Source: Treponema bryantii
GTDB taxonomy: Bacteria; Spirochaetota; Spirochaetia; Treponematales; Treponemataceae
Direction of reading: 5' to 3'
DNA: 64,000 bases
Assembly: GCF_900113965.1 (NCBI RefSeq)
Contig: NZ_FORI01000005.1
Coordinates: 1-64,000 of the forward strand
Every line of letters begins with the position of its first letter. Positions within the stretch are counted from its first letter, which is position 1. This document shows positions 16,088 to 24,546 of the stretch, piece by piece. Position numbers and translations under genes: made by a program. Below the pieces are notes generated by a model. That model saw only the letters and a list, made by a program, of their open reading frames with translations, did no database searches and was not told the origin of the DNA.

Positions 16088-16537
16088 TTATTCGAATTTT
16101 GCGATTTCTGCCTGGCAAAGCTGGTCGCAGATTTCGTTGTATTCAATTCCTGCATGGCCTTTTACCCAGTTCCAGGTAACGTTGAGACCTGCGTTGAGGC
16201 TGTCTAACTGTACCCAGAGATCCTGATTTTTTACAGGCTTTTTATCTGCAGTTTTCCAGCCCTTTGATTTCCAGCTTTTAATCCAGGTGGTAATGCCGTT
16301 TTTTACGTACTGACTGTCGATGTTTACAGTAACGTGGCATTCTCCAAAGGAAGGAGTGTTGTGAACAACTGTGAGGGCTGTAATAGCGGCCATAAGTTCC
16401 ATGCGGTTATTGGTTGTAAGTTTTTCGCCGCCGGAGAGCTGTTTTGCAACTCCGTCTGCAATTACAACAATTCCCCAGCCGCCTGGACCAGGGTTTCCGT
16501 GGCAGCCGCCATCTGTATAAATAGTTATTTCTTTCAT
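16088..16537 (-). CDS. rnhA: Ribonuclease HI
   Basis: Cleaves RNA in RNA-DNA hybrids, for example R-loops and Okazaki primers. The 149 residues carry the acidic metal site: Asp9 in YTDGGCHGNPGPGG, Glu in NNRMELMA, Asp in NIDSQYVKNG, and Asp near 134 in YNEICDQL. WVKGHAG gives the conserved His. The ATG shares one base with the stop codon of the upstream SGNH gene (TAATG), so translation is coupled. It is last in hisG-hisB-SGNH-rnhA. Confidence 0.96.
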   Translation of the reverse strand: MKEITIYTDGGCHGNPGPGGWGIVVIADGVAKQLSGGEKLTTNNRMELMAAITALTVVHNTPSFGECHVTVNIDSQYVKNGITTWIKSWKSKGWKTADKKPVKNQDLWVQLDSLNAGLNVTWNWVKGHAGIEYNEICDQLCQAEIAKFE

Positions 16538-17232
16538 TAAAATTCTCTTTTGATATTTGATAAGAACTCAACCCAGGCCTTGGAAAGCTGTTCGTAGCCT
16601 TTTTCGTTCGGATGGATTCCGTCGTAGCACATAAGCTCTTTATGGTCTTCGAAAATTGTCCATGGATCAAGGAACTGAACATTGTTCTTTTTTACAAAGT
16701 CTGCTTGTGCGTTTTTATAAACCAACTGATTTTTGCCGAGAGTTTCTGAGGTTCCGCCAAGGAAGTTAGAAATAGCAGCTTCATCCTGACCTTTGATGAT
16801 GGTTTTGTACCAGTCATCGCAAACGTATGGAATGAGGCCCATCATAAGAGGTGTTGTTTTATTGGCGCGGCAGAGTTCTACCATCTGGGTGAGGTTTGCA
16901 AGATACTGATCAAGCGGAACCTTGGGCTGAATCTCTGCAGCAGGCGGCAACTGTGCGTCTGGCTTAAAAATATTCCAGTCGTAATCGCAGTCGTTCGATC
17001 CGAATTCAATTACACAGAAGTCGGCCGCCCCGTCCTTTTCAAAAAACTTCTGAAGTTTGATCAGGCCTTTGCTGGTGATGTTTCCGTAGATTGCACGGTT
17101 GTCCAGTTCAAAGCCAAGCTTTTTCTGGGCAAGTGTGAGGGAATCGTTCTCGGTTACATCAAAAAGCTTGTTGGAACCGGGAATGGTGATTACGCCTTTG
17201 AGAATTGAATCGCCGAAGACGACTAATTTCAT
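16537..17232 (-). CDS. SGNH/GDSL hydrolase
   Basis: An esterase-like protein of 231 residues without a signal peptide. GDS at residues 7-9 carries the nucleophile Ser, GSND near 85 gives the Asn block, and DGIHPNEKGY near 210 supplies the Asp-His pair. The substrate is unknown; members cut acetyl or acyl esters from sugars and lipids. I chose ATG 17232, with AGGAGG five bases before it. A longer frame reaching 17349 runs through a palindromic repeat and hisB and is unlikely. It sits inside the his operon, with a repeat (17247-17289) next to its ribosome site. Confidence 0.8.
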   Translation of the reverse strand: MKLVVFGDSILKGVITIPGSNKLFDVTENDSLTLAQKKLGFELDNRAIYGNITSKGLIKLQKFFEKDGAADFCVIEFGSNDCDYDWNIFKPDAQLPPAAEIQPKVPLDQYLANLTQMVELCRANKTTPLMMGLIPYVCDDWYKTIIKGQDEAAISNFLGGTSETLGKNQLVYKNAQADFVKKNNVQFLDPWTIFEDHKELMCYDGIHPNEKGYEQLSKAWVEFLSNIKREF

Positions 17233-17246
17233 GTGGACCTCCTGAA

Positions 17247-17289
17247 GGTGGTTTCGATACACGCCGCTTTGCGGCGTACTCAACCACCG
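17247..17289. repeat. GGTGGTT palindrome, long form, between hisB and SGNH
   Basis: GGTGGTTTCGATAC and ACTCAACCACC flank an inner hairpin CGCCGC-TTT-GCGGCG. It touches the AGGAGG ribosome site of the SGNH gene. The same long form, with another inner hairpin, lies in the GH2 gene at 54621. Confidence 0.75.
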
Positions 17290-17296
17290 TGAAGTG

Positions 17297-17911
17297 TTAA
17301 ACAATAACGCCTTTTGTGCTTGGGACGGTGCCGCCACGGCGAGCGTCAATTTCTGTGGCGCTGCGAATGGCGCGGCTTACGGCCTTAAAGCAGGCTTCGA
17401 TTTTGTGGTGATCGCTGCGTCCGCGGATAACATCTATGTGTAAGTTGCAGAGTGCGGCATTTGCAAAGCCCTGCCAGAAGTCTTCAAAGCAGTCTGTCTG
17501 GAAAGAGCCTTCTTTGCCGGCCTGTACGCTTACAAGTGGCATTCCTGTGAGCTGTGAGTTACATACGAGATAAGGACGTCCGCCAAAGTCTACTGCGGCC
17601 TGAGCGAGAGTTTCGTCCATTGGGTAAATAAAGAAACCGCTGCGGAAAATACCGGCACAGTCGCCGAGTGCCTTTTTGAAGCATTCGCCGAGTACGATTC
17701 CAGTATCTTCGATTGTGTGGTGCTGGTCTACGTTGAGGTCGCCCTTGATTGTTCCGCTCAGGTCAAAAAGTCCGTGCTTACAGAAGCTGCGGAGCATATG
17801 ATCGAAAAATCCGATTGGGTTTTCAACATCATACTTACCTGTACCGTCGAGGTTGAGGGTGAGTTCAATTTGTGTTTCACCAGTTACACGTTTTACTGTT
17901 GCGGTTCTCAT
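17297..17911 (-). CDS. hisB: Imidazoleglycerol-phosphate dehydratase
   Basis: Sixth step of histidine synthesis: dehydrates imidazoleglycerol phosphate to imidazole-acetol phosphate. The 204 residues are the single-function type without a phosphatase part. Mn-binding signatures FFDHMLRSFCKHG, DQHHTIEDTGIVLGE and GRSDHHKIEACFKA are all there. AGGAG lies before the ATG. It follows hisG by 42 bp, a gap filled mostly by a palindromic repeat. The phosphatase step may be done by the PHP protein at 9.2 kb. Confidence 0.97.
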   Translation of the reverse strand: MRTATVKRVTGETQIELTLNLDGTGKYDVENPIGFFDHMLRSFCKHGLFDLSGTIKGDLNVDQHHTIEDTGIVLGECFKKALGDCAGIFRSGFFIYPMDETLAQAAVDFGGRPYLVCNSQLTGMPLVSVQAGKEGSFQTDCFEDFWQGFANAALCNLHIDVIRGRSDHHKIEACFKAVSRAIRSATEIDARRGGTVPSTKGVIV

Positions 17912-17926
17912 TTACATCTCCTGAAA

Positions 17927-17953
17927 GGTGGTTTCGACAGGCTCAACCGCCGG
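17927..17953. repeat. GGTGGTT palindrome between hisG and hisB
   Basis: GGTGGTTTCGAC..GCTCAACCGCC occupies nearly the whole gap between hisG and hisB and ends next to the AGGAG ribosome site of hisB. It matches the copy within GH115 at nearly every base. Confidence 0.75.
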
Positions 17954-18826
17954 TTACAGCATTACCTTTCTAAGTTCATATTCTACGATATCTGTTGCGC
18001 CGAGACTCTGGAGCTTTGGCAGAAGAGTTGGTACTTCAGACTTTTTAACTGCAATTTTGATTGCGTAACCGTTGCCGCCGAAAAGTGGGGAAACGGTTGG
18101 GCTCTTCATGCTTGGGATTCCCTTGATGAGAGTGTCGAACTTGTCTTCTGCGCAGTTCATTTCGAGCATTACGCGGTTACGTGCGTTCAAAACTGTTTCG
18201 AAGAGCATTTTGAGCTCCATGATTTTCTGCTTCTTTGCAGGATCTTCCATAGCAGCCTTGCTTGCATACATTCTTGTAGAAGATTCCATAAGAGTGTCTA
18301 CAATCTTGAGGCGGTTTGCTTTGAGTGAAGAACCTGTTGAAGTGTTGTCGATAAGAATCTGTGCGATTGAATCATCTGTGTCCTGAACGAAACCTTCTGA
18401 AGTTCCCCATGTGCGGAAGATTGTTCCGTTGATTTTTTTGTTCTCAACCCATTTGCGGCTCAAAACCTGATATTCTGTTGCGATTGTAACTTGACCAGAA
18501 AGAAGCTTGTCGAAATCGCGTGCTTCTGGAATTGCGGCAACAATGCGTACAGGGTCAAAGCCCAGATCCATAATTTCTACAACGTCGTTTTCTACCTGAT
18601 TTTCATAAACCCAGTCTTTTCCAGAAAATCCAACATCTGCCTTGTTTTTTGCAAGAAGAAGGCTTGTAATCTGTGGTTTTACTACCTGGAATGCGAGGTC
18701 TTCCTGATTTGTTGTCGGGAAGTATGTGCGGTCAGGAAGATGGATTGAAATACCTACGTCGCTTAAAAGTTCATAAACTGACTCGTAGATGCGGCCTTTA
18801 GCCAATAAGATTTTTAGTTTGTCCAT
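17954..18826 (-). CDS. hisG: ATP phosphoribosyltransferase, long form
   Basis: First step of histidine synthesis, joining PRPP to ATP. The 290 residues include the catalytic two-lobe domain with the PRPP site DNTSTGSSLKANRLK (about 168-182) and a C-terminal regulatory domain (about 215-290) that binds histidine in the long form. So it should not need HisZ. AGGAGA is placed before the ATG. First gene of the hisG-hisB-SGNH-rnhA unit, divergent from the HD-GYP gene. The other his genes are outside this window apart from a possible PHP phosphatase at 9.2 kb. Confidence 0.97.
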   Translation of the reverse strand: MDKLKILLAKGRIYESVYELLSDVGISIHLPDRTYFPTTNQEDLAFQVVKPQITSLLLAKNKADVGFSGKDWVYENQVENDVVEIMDLGFDPVRIVAAIPEARDFDKLLSGQVTIATEYQVLSRKWVENKKINGTIFRTWGTSEGFVQDTDDSIAQILIDNTSTGSSLKANRLKIVDTLMESSTRMYASKAAMEDPAKKQKIMELKMLFETVLNARNRVMLEMNCAEDKFDTLIKGIPSMKSPTVSPLFGGNGYAIKIAVKKSEVPTLLPKLQSLGATDIVEYELRKVML

Positions 18827-18943
18827 TTTCCATTCTCCTGTGTATGATACGTTAATAATTTTAGCATCACCACTTTTTTTTAGTATTGTTTAAGTATATA
18901 GAAGTATTTGTGTTAATTCAAGAATCCGAAAGGGGGCGCAAAT

Positions 18944-18972
18944 TTGCTAAATCAATACCCTCATGCTATACT
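18944..18972 (+). promoter_or_regulatory. Promoter of HD-GYP gene, likely leaderless
   Basis: TTGCTA (18944-18949) is 17 bp from TATACT (18967-18972), which is six bases before the ATG at 18979. Transcription should start at or next to the A of ATG, leaving no room for a ribosome site. Confidence 0.6.
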
Positions 18973-18978
18973 TTTTGT

Positions 18979-20412
18979 ATGCCAAATACTAGCGAAGACT
19001 CTTTTTTTACAGAAAACATTGTTAATATCAATAAAAAAATCTACACAATTCTTTTTTGCGCCGTTATAGTTCCAATTTCATTTATTGCTCTTACACGTGC
19101 AGGAGTATGGTATGTACCAACCCCTTATGCGCTGATGATTTTGATTTACACTATAGCAATGGCCTTCCTTTGCTTTATTCTAAATAGAAGTTGGAACCGA
19201 ACACTCCAGTATGTTTCTATGTATCTGGGGCTTATTGCTATTTCGGGCTTTGTGTTCCTGCTCGGAATGAAGGGCGTAATTGTTCTTACTATTTCCTGGG
19301 CTTTTGCACCTTTTATCAGCTGTCTGTATTACAACCGCCGTCTCACAAGAATTACTACTATTATCAATTTTATTCTTACTATTATTGCATACTGGCTTCG
19401 TTCTTTTGCAGTGACTCTTGTTCTCAGTGGTGTAAAAAGTCAGATGCGCTGGTTTATAGAAAATGTTCCAGGTGTAATTGTTGAATTCATCTTTGTATTT
19501 CTTGTTACAGACTTTCTTTCAAAGAGAACTTATGAAACCTTCCGCCGTCTTGTGTCTCTCAATTCAGATAAGGATGGTGCGTATAAACGCTTAAATGAAA
19601 AAACTCTTGAACAGTTTAATACAAATAAAGAGCTTCAGGAAAAGAACGAATACATTGAAAGACTGAACAAGGAACTTAATACCCGTAATGAAAGTCTCAG
19701 CGAAAATCAGCATAAGATTATTGAATTCGTTGTTGGTAGTTTTAGTGCTTTTGATATATTCGGAGTTACTCATAACTATCATACCGGAAAATACATGCAG
19801 GTAATCTGTAAGCAGCTTCGTGAAGATGGATATTATGTTGAAGAACTTTCAGACAAGAAAATTGAAGCTTTTATGCTTGCAGCCCTTCTGCACGACGTAG
19901 GAAAAATCCGTATTCCTCAACGCATTGTAAACAAGGTTGGAAAATATACAAAAGAAGAATTTGAAATTATGAAAACCCATCCTATGGAAGGCAGAAAACT
20001 TCTTGAAGGAATGCCTCTTATTGATGATGGCACCTTTAATGTTACTGCAAAGGAAATGGCTCTTTATCATCATGAAAGATGGGATGGAAGCGGTTACCCT
20101 TATGGAGTTTCCGGAGAAGGAATTCCTCTGTGTGCCCGCATTCTTGGGGCAGCCGATGTTCTTGATGCTTTGACAAGCCCTCGTCTTTATAAAGAACCTT
20201 TATCTGTTGAAGAAGCAGTTAAGGTTTTTGAAGAAGAAAAAGGAAAATCTTTTGAGCCTTGTATTGCAGAAGCTGTTGTAGAACTTAAAGATGAGATTAT
20301 CAAAATTGACCGTGACTTTAAGACTCATGAAGGTGCAAAATTTGATGATGAACTTGCACGCTGGAAAAAATATTATCCAGAGCTGAAGAACTTTGGAAAG
20401 GCTGGAAAATGA
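18979..20412 (+). CDS. Membrane HD-GYP domain phosphodiesterase
   Basis: Likely degrades cyclic di-GMP to GMP. About five to six membrane helices fill residues 15-190, a coiled-coil linker follows (about 215-260), and the HD-GYP domain takes the C-terminal half. It has the metal site HDVGKIRIP, then LYHHERWDGSGYPYG, matching the HD and GYP signatures. I start at ATG 18979 because a promoter with its -10 six bases away would begin there; a frame open to 18886 lacks a ribosome site and would contain the promoter. Its stop overlaps the DUF456 gene by four bases. The sensed signal is unknown. Confidence 0.9.
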   Translation: MPNTSEDSFFTENIVNINKKIYTILFCAVIVPISFIALTRAGVWYVPTPYALMILIYTIAMAFLCFILNRSWNRTLQYVSMYLGLIAISGFVFLLGMKGVIVLTISWAFAPFISCLYYNRRLTRITTIINFILTIIAYWLRSFAVTLVLSGVKSQMRWFIENVPGVIVEFIFVFLVTDFLSKRTYETFRRLVSLNSDKDGAYKRLNEKTLEQFNTNKELQEKNEYIERLNKELNTRNESLSENQHKIIEFVVGSFSAFDIFGVTHNYHTGKYMQVICKQLREDGYYVEELSDKKIEAFMLAALLHDVGKIRIPQRIVNKVGKYTKEEFEIMKTHPMEGRKLLEGMPLIDDGTFNVTAKEMALYHHERWDGSGYPYGVSGEGIPLCARILGAADVLDALTSPRLYKEPLSVEEAVKVFEEEKGKSFEPCIAEAVVELKDEIIKIDRDFKTHEGAKFDDELARWKKYYPELKNFGKAGK

Positions 20413-20900
20413 GTACAGGAATTAGTTTGATTTTATGTGTTGTGGCAGCTGTTCTGCTGGTGGTTGGTTTTATAGGAACTTTTGTACCGGTATTGCCGGG
20501 CGCTCCGCTTGCCTGGGCCGGTCTGCTTGCAGCTTATTTTTCTGAATATAATTCAATTTCAATTTTATGCCTGGTGATTACCGGTGTTGTGGCAGTTGTA
20601 GTTTCTATTGTAGATAATTTCTTTCCTGTTACAATGACCAAGAAATTTGGCGGTAGTAAGTATGCTACAACAGGTGCAACAATCGGTTTGATTATAGGAT
20701 TTTTCACAGGCCCTTGGGGAATCATTCTTGGACCTTTCTTTGGTGCTCTTGTTGGTGAATGGATTAATAAGGAAGGTAAGGGTGAAGGTGTGTTTAAGGC
20801 AGCCTTTGGAGCTTTTATGGGCTTTCTCTTAGGAACGGGCCTTAAGATGATTACCGTTCTCTCCTTTATCTGGATTTTTGTAATCAGCTTCTTCCGCTAG
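20409..20900 (+). CDS. DUF456 membrane protein
   Basis: A 163-residue protein with four to five hydrophobic segments and Gly-rich helices (TTGATIGLIIGFFTGPWGIILGP). FVPVLPGAPLAWAGLL near the start is the DUF456 signature. Members are conserved but uncharacterised. The ATGA overlap with the HD-GYP gene implies cotranslation, and a link to its signalling is only a guess. Confidence 0.85.
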   Translation: MSTGISLILCVVAAVLLVVGFIGTFVPVLPGAPLAWAGLLAAYFSEYNSISILCLVITGVVAVVVSIVDNFFPVTMTKKFGGSKYATTGATIGLIIGFFTGPWGIILGPFFGALVGEWINKEGKGEGVFKAAFGAFMGFLLGTGLKMITVLSFIWIFVISFFR

Positions 20901-20923
20901 TATTTACCGCGCGGAGACAAAAA

Positions 20924-20949
20924 AAGAGCGTTTCTTTCGAAACGCTCTT
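20924..20949 (-). terminator. Terminator of rubredoxin gene
   Basis: Eleven-base-pair stem AAGAGCGTTTC/GAAACGCTCTT with loop TTTC. The T run is on the minus strand, so it ends the rubredoxin message; the plus side has C rather than T and would be a poor end for the DUF456 message. Confidence 0.8.
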
Positions 20950-20984
20950 CCCCCTAATTTTATATAAATCCGTAAGATTTATTT

Positions 20985-21143
20985 CTATTCAATAATGAAC
21001 TTGTCTTTTCCTGCTCCGCATTCAGGACACTTGTAATCAGCTGGTACATCTGCCCATGCTGTTCCTGGTGCTACATTGTTTTTTGGATCTCCTTCGTCTT
21101 TATCGTAAACGTGTCCGCAGTTATCGCATTGCATTCTTTCCAT
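20985..21143 (-). CDS. Rubredoxin
   Basis: A 52-residue one-iron electron carrier. The iron ligands are Cys6 and Cys9 (CDNC) and Cys39 and Cys42 (YKCPECGAGKDKF), with the usual DxxxGDP and WADVP signatures. GAGGTG lies seven bases before the ATG. In treponemes rubredoxin can pass electrons to superoxide reductase for oxygen defence; such a partner is not next to it. It is a single-gene unit ended by the hairpin at 20924. Confidence 0.95.
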   Translation of the reverse strand: MERMQCDNCGHVYDKDEGDPKNNVAPGTAWADVPADYKCPECGAGKDKFIIE

Positions 21144-21343
21144 AAACGTCACCTCATTTAACAAGTTTTGTATTCTTAAATTATAACACTGAATTTCTAA
21201 AAGTAAAGGGAAAAAATTGCGAAAGAATGTAATAAATCTTTCTTCTTTAAAAAATAACTCTCAGGCAATAATATTTTGTACTTTAATTTTTCAACTTTAT
21301 CCTTTATAATTTTCTTTACTATTTATTAAGAGGTAAAAAAGCT

Positions 21344-22987
21344 ATGCCAATCACTAAATATCTTGAAAGCAACGCAGAAAAATATGCAAATGACTGCGCG
21401 CTTGTTGAATTAAACCCGGAAGTAAAAGACACCCGCCGCATGACCTGGAAGGAATTTGACCTTACCCAGCCGGAGCCTAATCTTCCTTACCGCCGCGAAA
21501 TCAGTTGGCGCATTTTTAACGAAAAGGCTAACCGTTGTGCTCACTATCTTTTGGAGCGTGGTGTTCGCAAAGGGGACAAAGTAGGTATTCTTCTTATGAA
21601 CTGCCTTGAATGGCTTCCTATCTACTTTGGTATTTTGAAGACCGGCGCCCTTGCTGTTCCACTCAACTTCCGCTACGCATCTGATGAAATTGATTATTGT
21701 TTGAACCTGGCTGATATTTCGGTTCTTTTCTTTGGCCCTGAGTTTATCGGTCGTCTCGAAACAATTTCAGAAAAAATTATGAACCGCCGTCTTCTAATTT
21801 ACGTTGGCGAAGGTCTTACTCCAACTTTCTCTGAAAACTATATTTCTTCTGTAATGAACTATTCTTCTGAAAATCTGGACATTGAACTTACAGATGATGA
21901 TGAAGCTGCAATCTATTTCAGTTCGGGAACAACAGGTTTCCCTAAGGCTATTCTTCATAAGCATCGTGCTCTTATGCACTCTGCCGCAGTTGAGCAGCAG
22001 CATCACGGTCAGAAAAAGGATGATGTATTCCTTTGTATTCCACCTCTTTACCACACAGGTGCAAAGATGCACTGGTTTGGTTCTTTGATTTCTGGAAGCA
22101 AGGCAGTACTTCTTCGTGGAACAAAGCCGGATGTAATTCTCAAGGCTGTTTCTGATGAACTTTGTACTATTGTATGGCTTCTTGTTCCTTGGGCTCAGGA
22201 TATTCTCGACAGCCTTGACCGAGGTGACCTTAAGATTTCTGACTTCCATCTTGATCAGTGGCGCCTTATGCACATTGGTGCTCAGCCTGTTCCAAAGAAG
22301 CTTATTGAAGACTGGAAAAAATATTTCCCACATCATGATTATGATACAAACTACGGACTTTCAGAAAGTATCGGACCTGGTTGTGTTCACCTCGGTGTTG
22401 GTAACGACAACAAAATTGGTGCAATCGGAATTCCTGGTTATGGCTGGAAGGTTAAGATTGTTGATGAAAACCGCAAGGAAGTTAAGCAGGGTGATGTAGG
22501 TGAACTTGCCGTGTACGGACCTGGCGTTATGGTTTGCTACTACAAGAATCCTGAGGCTACTGCTGAAGTTATGGATGACGAAGGCTGGCTTTACACTGGG
22601 GACATGGCAATGATGGATCCTGACGGATTTATCTACCTCGTAGATCGCAAAAAGGACGTTATCATTACTGGTGGTGAAAACCTTTATCCTGTTCAGATTG
22701 AAGACTTCCTCCACAAGATGGAAGCAGTCAAAGATGTTGCGGTTATTGGTCTTGCTGATAAGCGCCTTGGTGAAATTGCTGCTGCAATCATTGAGATTAA
22801 GCAGGGCTACACTTGTACTGAAGAAGACGTAAACAACTTCTGTATGGAGCTTCCAAAGTACAAGAGACCTCGCAAGATTATTTTTGCACCGGTTCCACGT
22901 AACCCAACAGGAAAAATCGAAAAGCCAAAGCTGCGCGAAATGTACCGCACAGAAGACCCATTCAAGGTTATGCAGGCTGATTCTTAG
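21344..22987 (+). CDS. AMP-forming acyl-CoA ligase
   Basis: Activates a carboxylic acid to its CoA thioester through an acyl-AMP. The 547 residues show the family motifs in order: YFSSGTTGFPKA (about 190-201), NYGLSE near 340, YTGDMAMMD near 420, DRKKDVIITGGENLYP near 435, and PRNPTGKIEK near the end with the catalytic Lys. Chain length is not evident; the closest type seems medium or long chain fatty acids. AGAGG lies before the ATG. It stands alone with its own terminator, between the rubredoxin and trpB2 genes. Confidence 0.9.
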   Translation: MPITKYLESNAEKYANDCALVELNPEVKDTRRMTWKEFDLTQPEPNLPYRREISWRIFNEKANRCAHYLLERGVRKGDKVGILLMNCLEWLPIYFGILKTGALAVPLNFRYASDEIDYCLNLADISVLFFGPEFIGRLETISEKIMNRRLLIYVGEGLTPTFSENYISSVMNYSSENLDIELTDDDEAAIYFSSGTTGFPKAILHKHRALMHSAAVEQQHHGQKKDDVFLCIPPLYHTGAKMHWFGSLISGSKAVLLRGTKPDVILKAVSDELCTIVWLLVPWAQDILDSLDRGDLKISDFHLDQWRLMHIGAQPVPKKLIEDWKKYFPHHDYDTNYGLSESIGPGCVHLGVGNDNKIGAIGIPGYGWKVKIVDENRKEVKQGDVGELAVYGPGVMVCYYKNPEATAEVMDDEGWLYTGDMAMMDPDGFIYLVDRKKDVIITGGENLYPVQIEDFLHKMEAVKDVAVIGLADKRLGEIAAAIIEIKQGYTCTEEDVNNFCMELPKYKRPRKIIFAPVPRNPTGKIEKPKLREMYRTEDPFKVMQADS

Positions 22988-23008
22988 TAAGAAAACTTAT
23001 AAAAACAG

Positions 23009-23029
23009 GGCGGCTTTGTGCCGCCTTTT
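23009..23029 (+). terminator. Terminator of the acyl-CoA ligase gene
   Basis: GGCGGC pairs with GCCGCC around a five-base loop and is followed by TTTTG. Confidence 0.8.
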
Positions 23030-23059
23030 GTATTTTAAACTGGTGATATTCAAAAAATA

Positions 23060-23088
23060 TTGACAGAAAAAACTTCCTGTTATATATT
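23060..23088 (+). promoter_or_regulatory. Promoter of trpB2
   Basis: Consensus TTGACA (23060-23065), 17-bp spacer, TATATT (23083-23088). The start point would be near 23095, about 70 bases before the ATG. Confidence 0.7.
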
Positions 23089-23145
23089 ACAAATTGTTAT
23101 TTGTTTCTCTAAAAAGAAACATTTTCATTTTTCTCAACAATTTGT
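23089..23145. promoter_or_regulatory. Dyad around the trpB2 start region
   Basis: ACAAATTGTT (23089-23098) and AACAATTTGT (23136-23145) are perfect 10-bp inverted copies. Between them is a second dyad, TGTTTCT with AGAAACA. Because the left arm overlaps the expected transcription start, a protein-binding site is as likely as an RNA hairpin. Confidence 0.5.
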
Positions 23146-23163
23146 GCCAATGGAGGTTATATT

Positions 23164-24546
23164 ATGGCAAAGGAAATTCCTTACAAAATTTATCTTGAAG
23201 AATCGGAGATGCCTAAAGCCTGGTATAACGTCCGTGCTGATATGAAAAAGAAGCCGGCTCCGCTTTTGAATCCGCAGACTCACAAGCCTTGTACTGCAGA
23301 AGAACTTGAACAGGTTTTCTGTAAGGAGCTGGTGGCCCAGGAACTCAACGAAACTGACGCTTATATCGAAATCCCGGAAGAAATCAGAAACTTCTATAAA
23401 ATGTACCGTCCTGCACCGCTTGTTCGTGCTTACTGTCTGGAAAAGAAGCTTGGAACTCCGGCTCACATTTACTACAAGTTTGAAGGCAATAATACTTCGG
23501 GCAGCCATAAACTGAACTCTGCCATTGCCCAGGCTTATTACGCAAAAAAACAGGGCCTCAAGGGTGTGACAACCGAGACCGGTGCCGGCCAGTGGGGAAC
23601 AGCCCTTTCTATGGCAAGCTCTTACTTTGGCCTGGACTGCGTTGTTTATATGGTAAAGTGCTCGTATGAGCAGAAGCCTTTCCGCCGCGAAGTAATCCGC
23701 ACTTATGGGGCAAACGTAACTCCATCTCCTTCTATGAATACTGAGGTTGGTCGCCGCATAAATGCCGAGTTCCCGGGAACTAACGGTTCACTCGGTTGTG
23801 CAATTTCCGAGGCTGTTGAACATGCAATGACCCACGAAGGTTACCGCTATGTGCTTGGTTCTGTTTTGAACCAGGTTCTCCTGCACCAGAGTGTGATTGG
23901 TCTTGAAACAAAAACAGCCCTCGATAAATACGGAGTAAAGGCTGATATCATTATTGGTTGTGCGGGCGGTGGAAGTAACCTTGGCGGTTTGATTTCTCCA
24001 TTCGCAGGAGAGATGCTCCGTGGTGAGGCTGACTACAAAATTATCGCCGTTGAGCCTGCTTCGTGTCCTAGTCTGACCCGCGGTGTTTACGCTTATGACT
24101 ATTGTGATACCGGAAAGGTTTGCCCTCTTCAGAAAATGTATACTTTAGGAAGCGGCTTTATGCCTTCTGCAAGTCACGCCGGCGGTCTTCGCTACCACGG
24201 AATGAGCAGTATTGTAAGTGAACTTTATGACCAGGGTCTTATGGAAGCCCGCTCTGTAGAACAAACTTCGGTTTTCCAGGCCGCAGAAGATTTTGCCCGC
24301 ATTGAAGGTATTTTGCCGGCTCCGGAAAGCAGCCATGCAATCCGCGTTGCAATTGACGAAGCAATGAAGTGTAAGGAGACCGGTGAGGCAAAGAACATTG
24401 TCTTTGGTCTTACAGGCACCGGCTACTTTGATATGTATGCTTACAAGGCCTTCAACGACGGCGAAATGGGAGACTACATTCCAAGTGATGCAGAAATCAA
24501 AAAAGCCACAGATATGATTCCTCGTTTCCCTGGAAATGAATTCTAA
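23164..24546 (+). CDS. trpB2: Tryptophan synthase beta chain, TrpB2 type
   Basis: PLP enzyme that makes tryptophan from indole and serine. At 460 residues it is longer than TrpB1 (about 400) and has the TrpB2 N-terminal extension. FEGNNTSGSHKLNSA carries the PLP Lys near 116, TETGAGQWG follows, and GCAGGGSNLGG near 265 binds the PLP phosphate. TrpB2 proteins often lack a TrpA partner; no trpA or other trp gene is near, so it may salvage indole. GGAGG lies before the ATG. Confidence 0.93.
   Translation: MAKEIPYKIYLEESEMPKAWYNVRADMKKKPAPLLNPQTHKPCTAEELEQVFCKELVAQELNETDAYIEIPEEIRNFYKMYRPAPLVRAYCLEKKLGTPAHIYYKFEGNNTSGSHKLNSAIAQAYYAKKQGLKGVTTETGAGQWGTALSMASSYFGLDCVVYMVKCSYEQKPFRREVIRTYGANVTPSPSMNTEVGRRINAEFPGTNGSLGCAISEAVEHAMTHEGYRYVLGSVLNQVLLHQSVIGLETKTALDKYGVKADIIIGCAGGGSNLGGLISPFAGEMLRGEADYKIIAVEPASCPSLTRGVYAYDYCDTGKVCPLQKMYTLGSGFMPSASHAGGLRYHGMSSIVSELYDQGLMEARSVEQTSVFQAAEDFARIEGILPAPESSHAIRVAIDEAMKCKETGEAKNIVFGLTGTGYFDMYAYKAFNDGEMGDYIPSDAEIKKATDMIPRFPGNEF

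Noticed and set aside
17233-17349. Longer N-terminus of the SGNH hydrolase
   Set aside because: It would translate the palindromic repeat and the end of hisB; the AGGAGG at the ATG 17232 decides for the shorter form.
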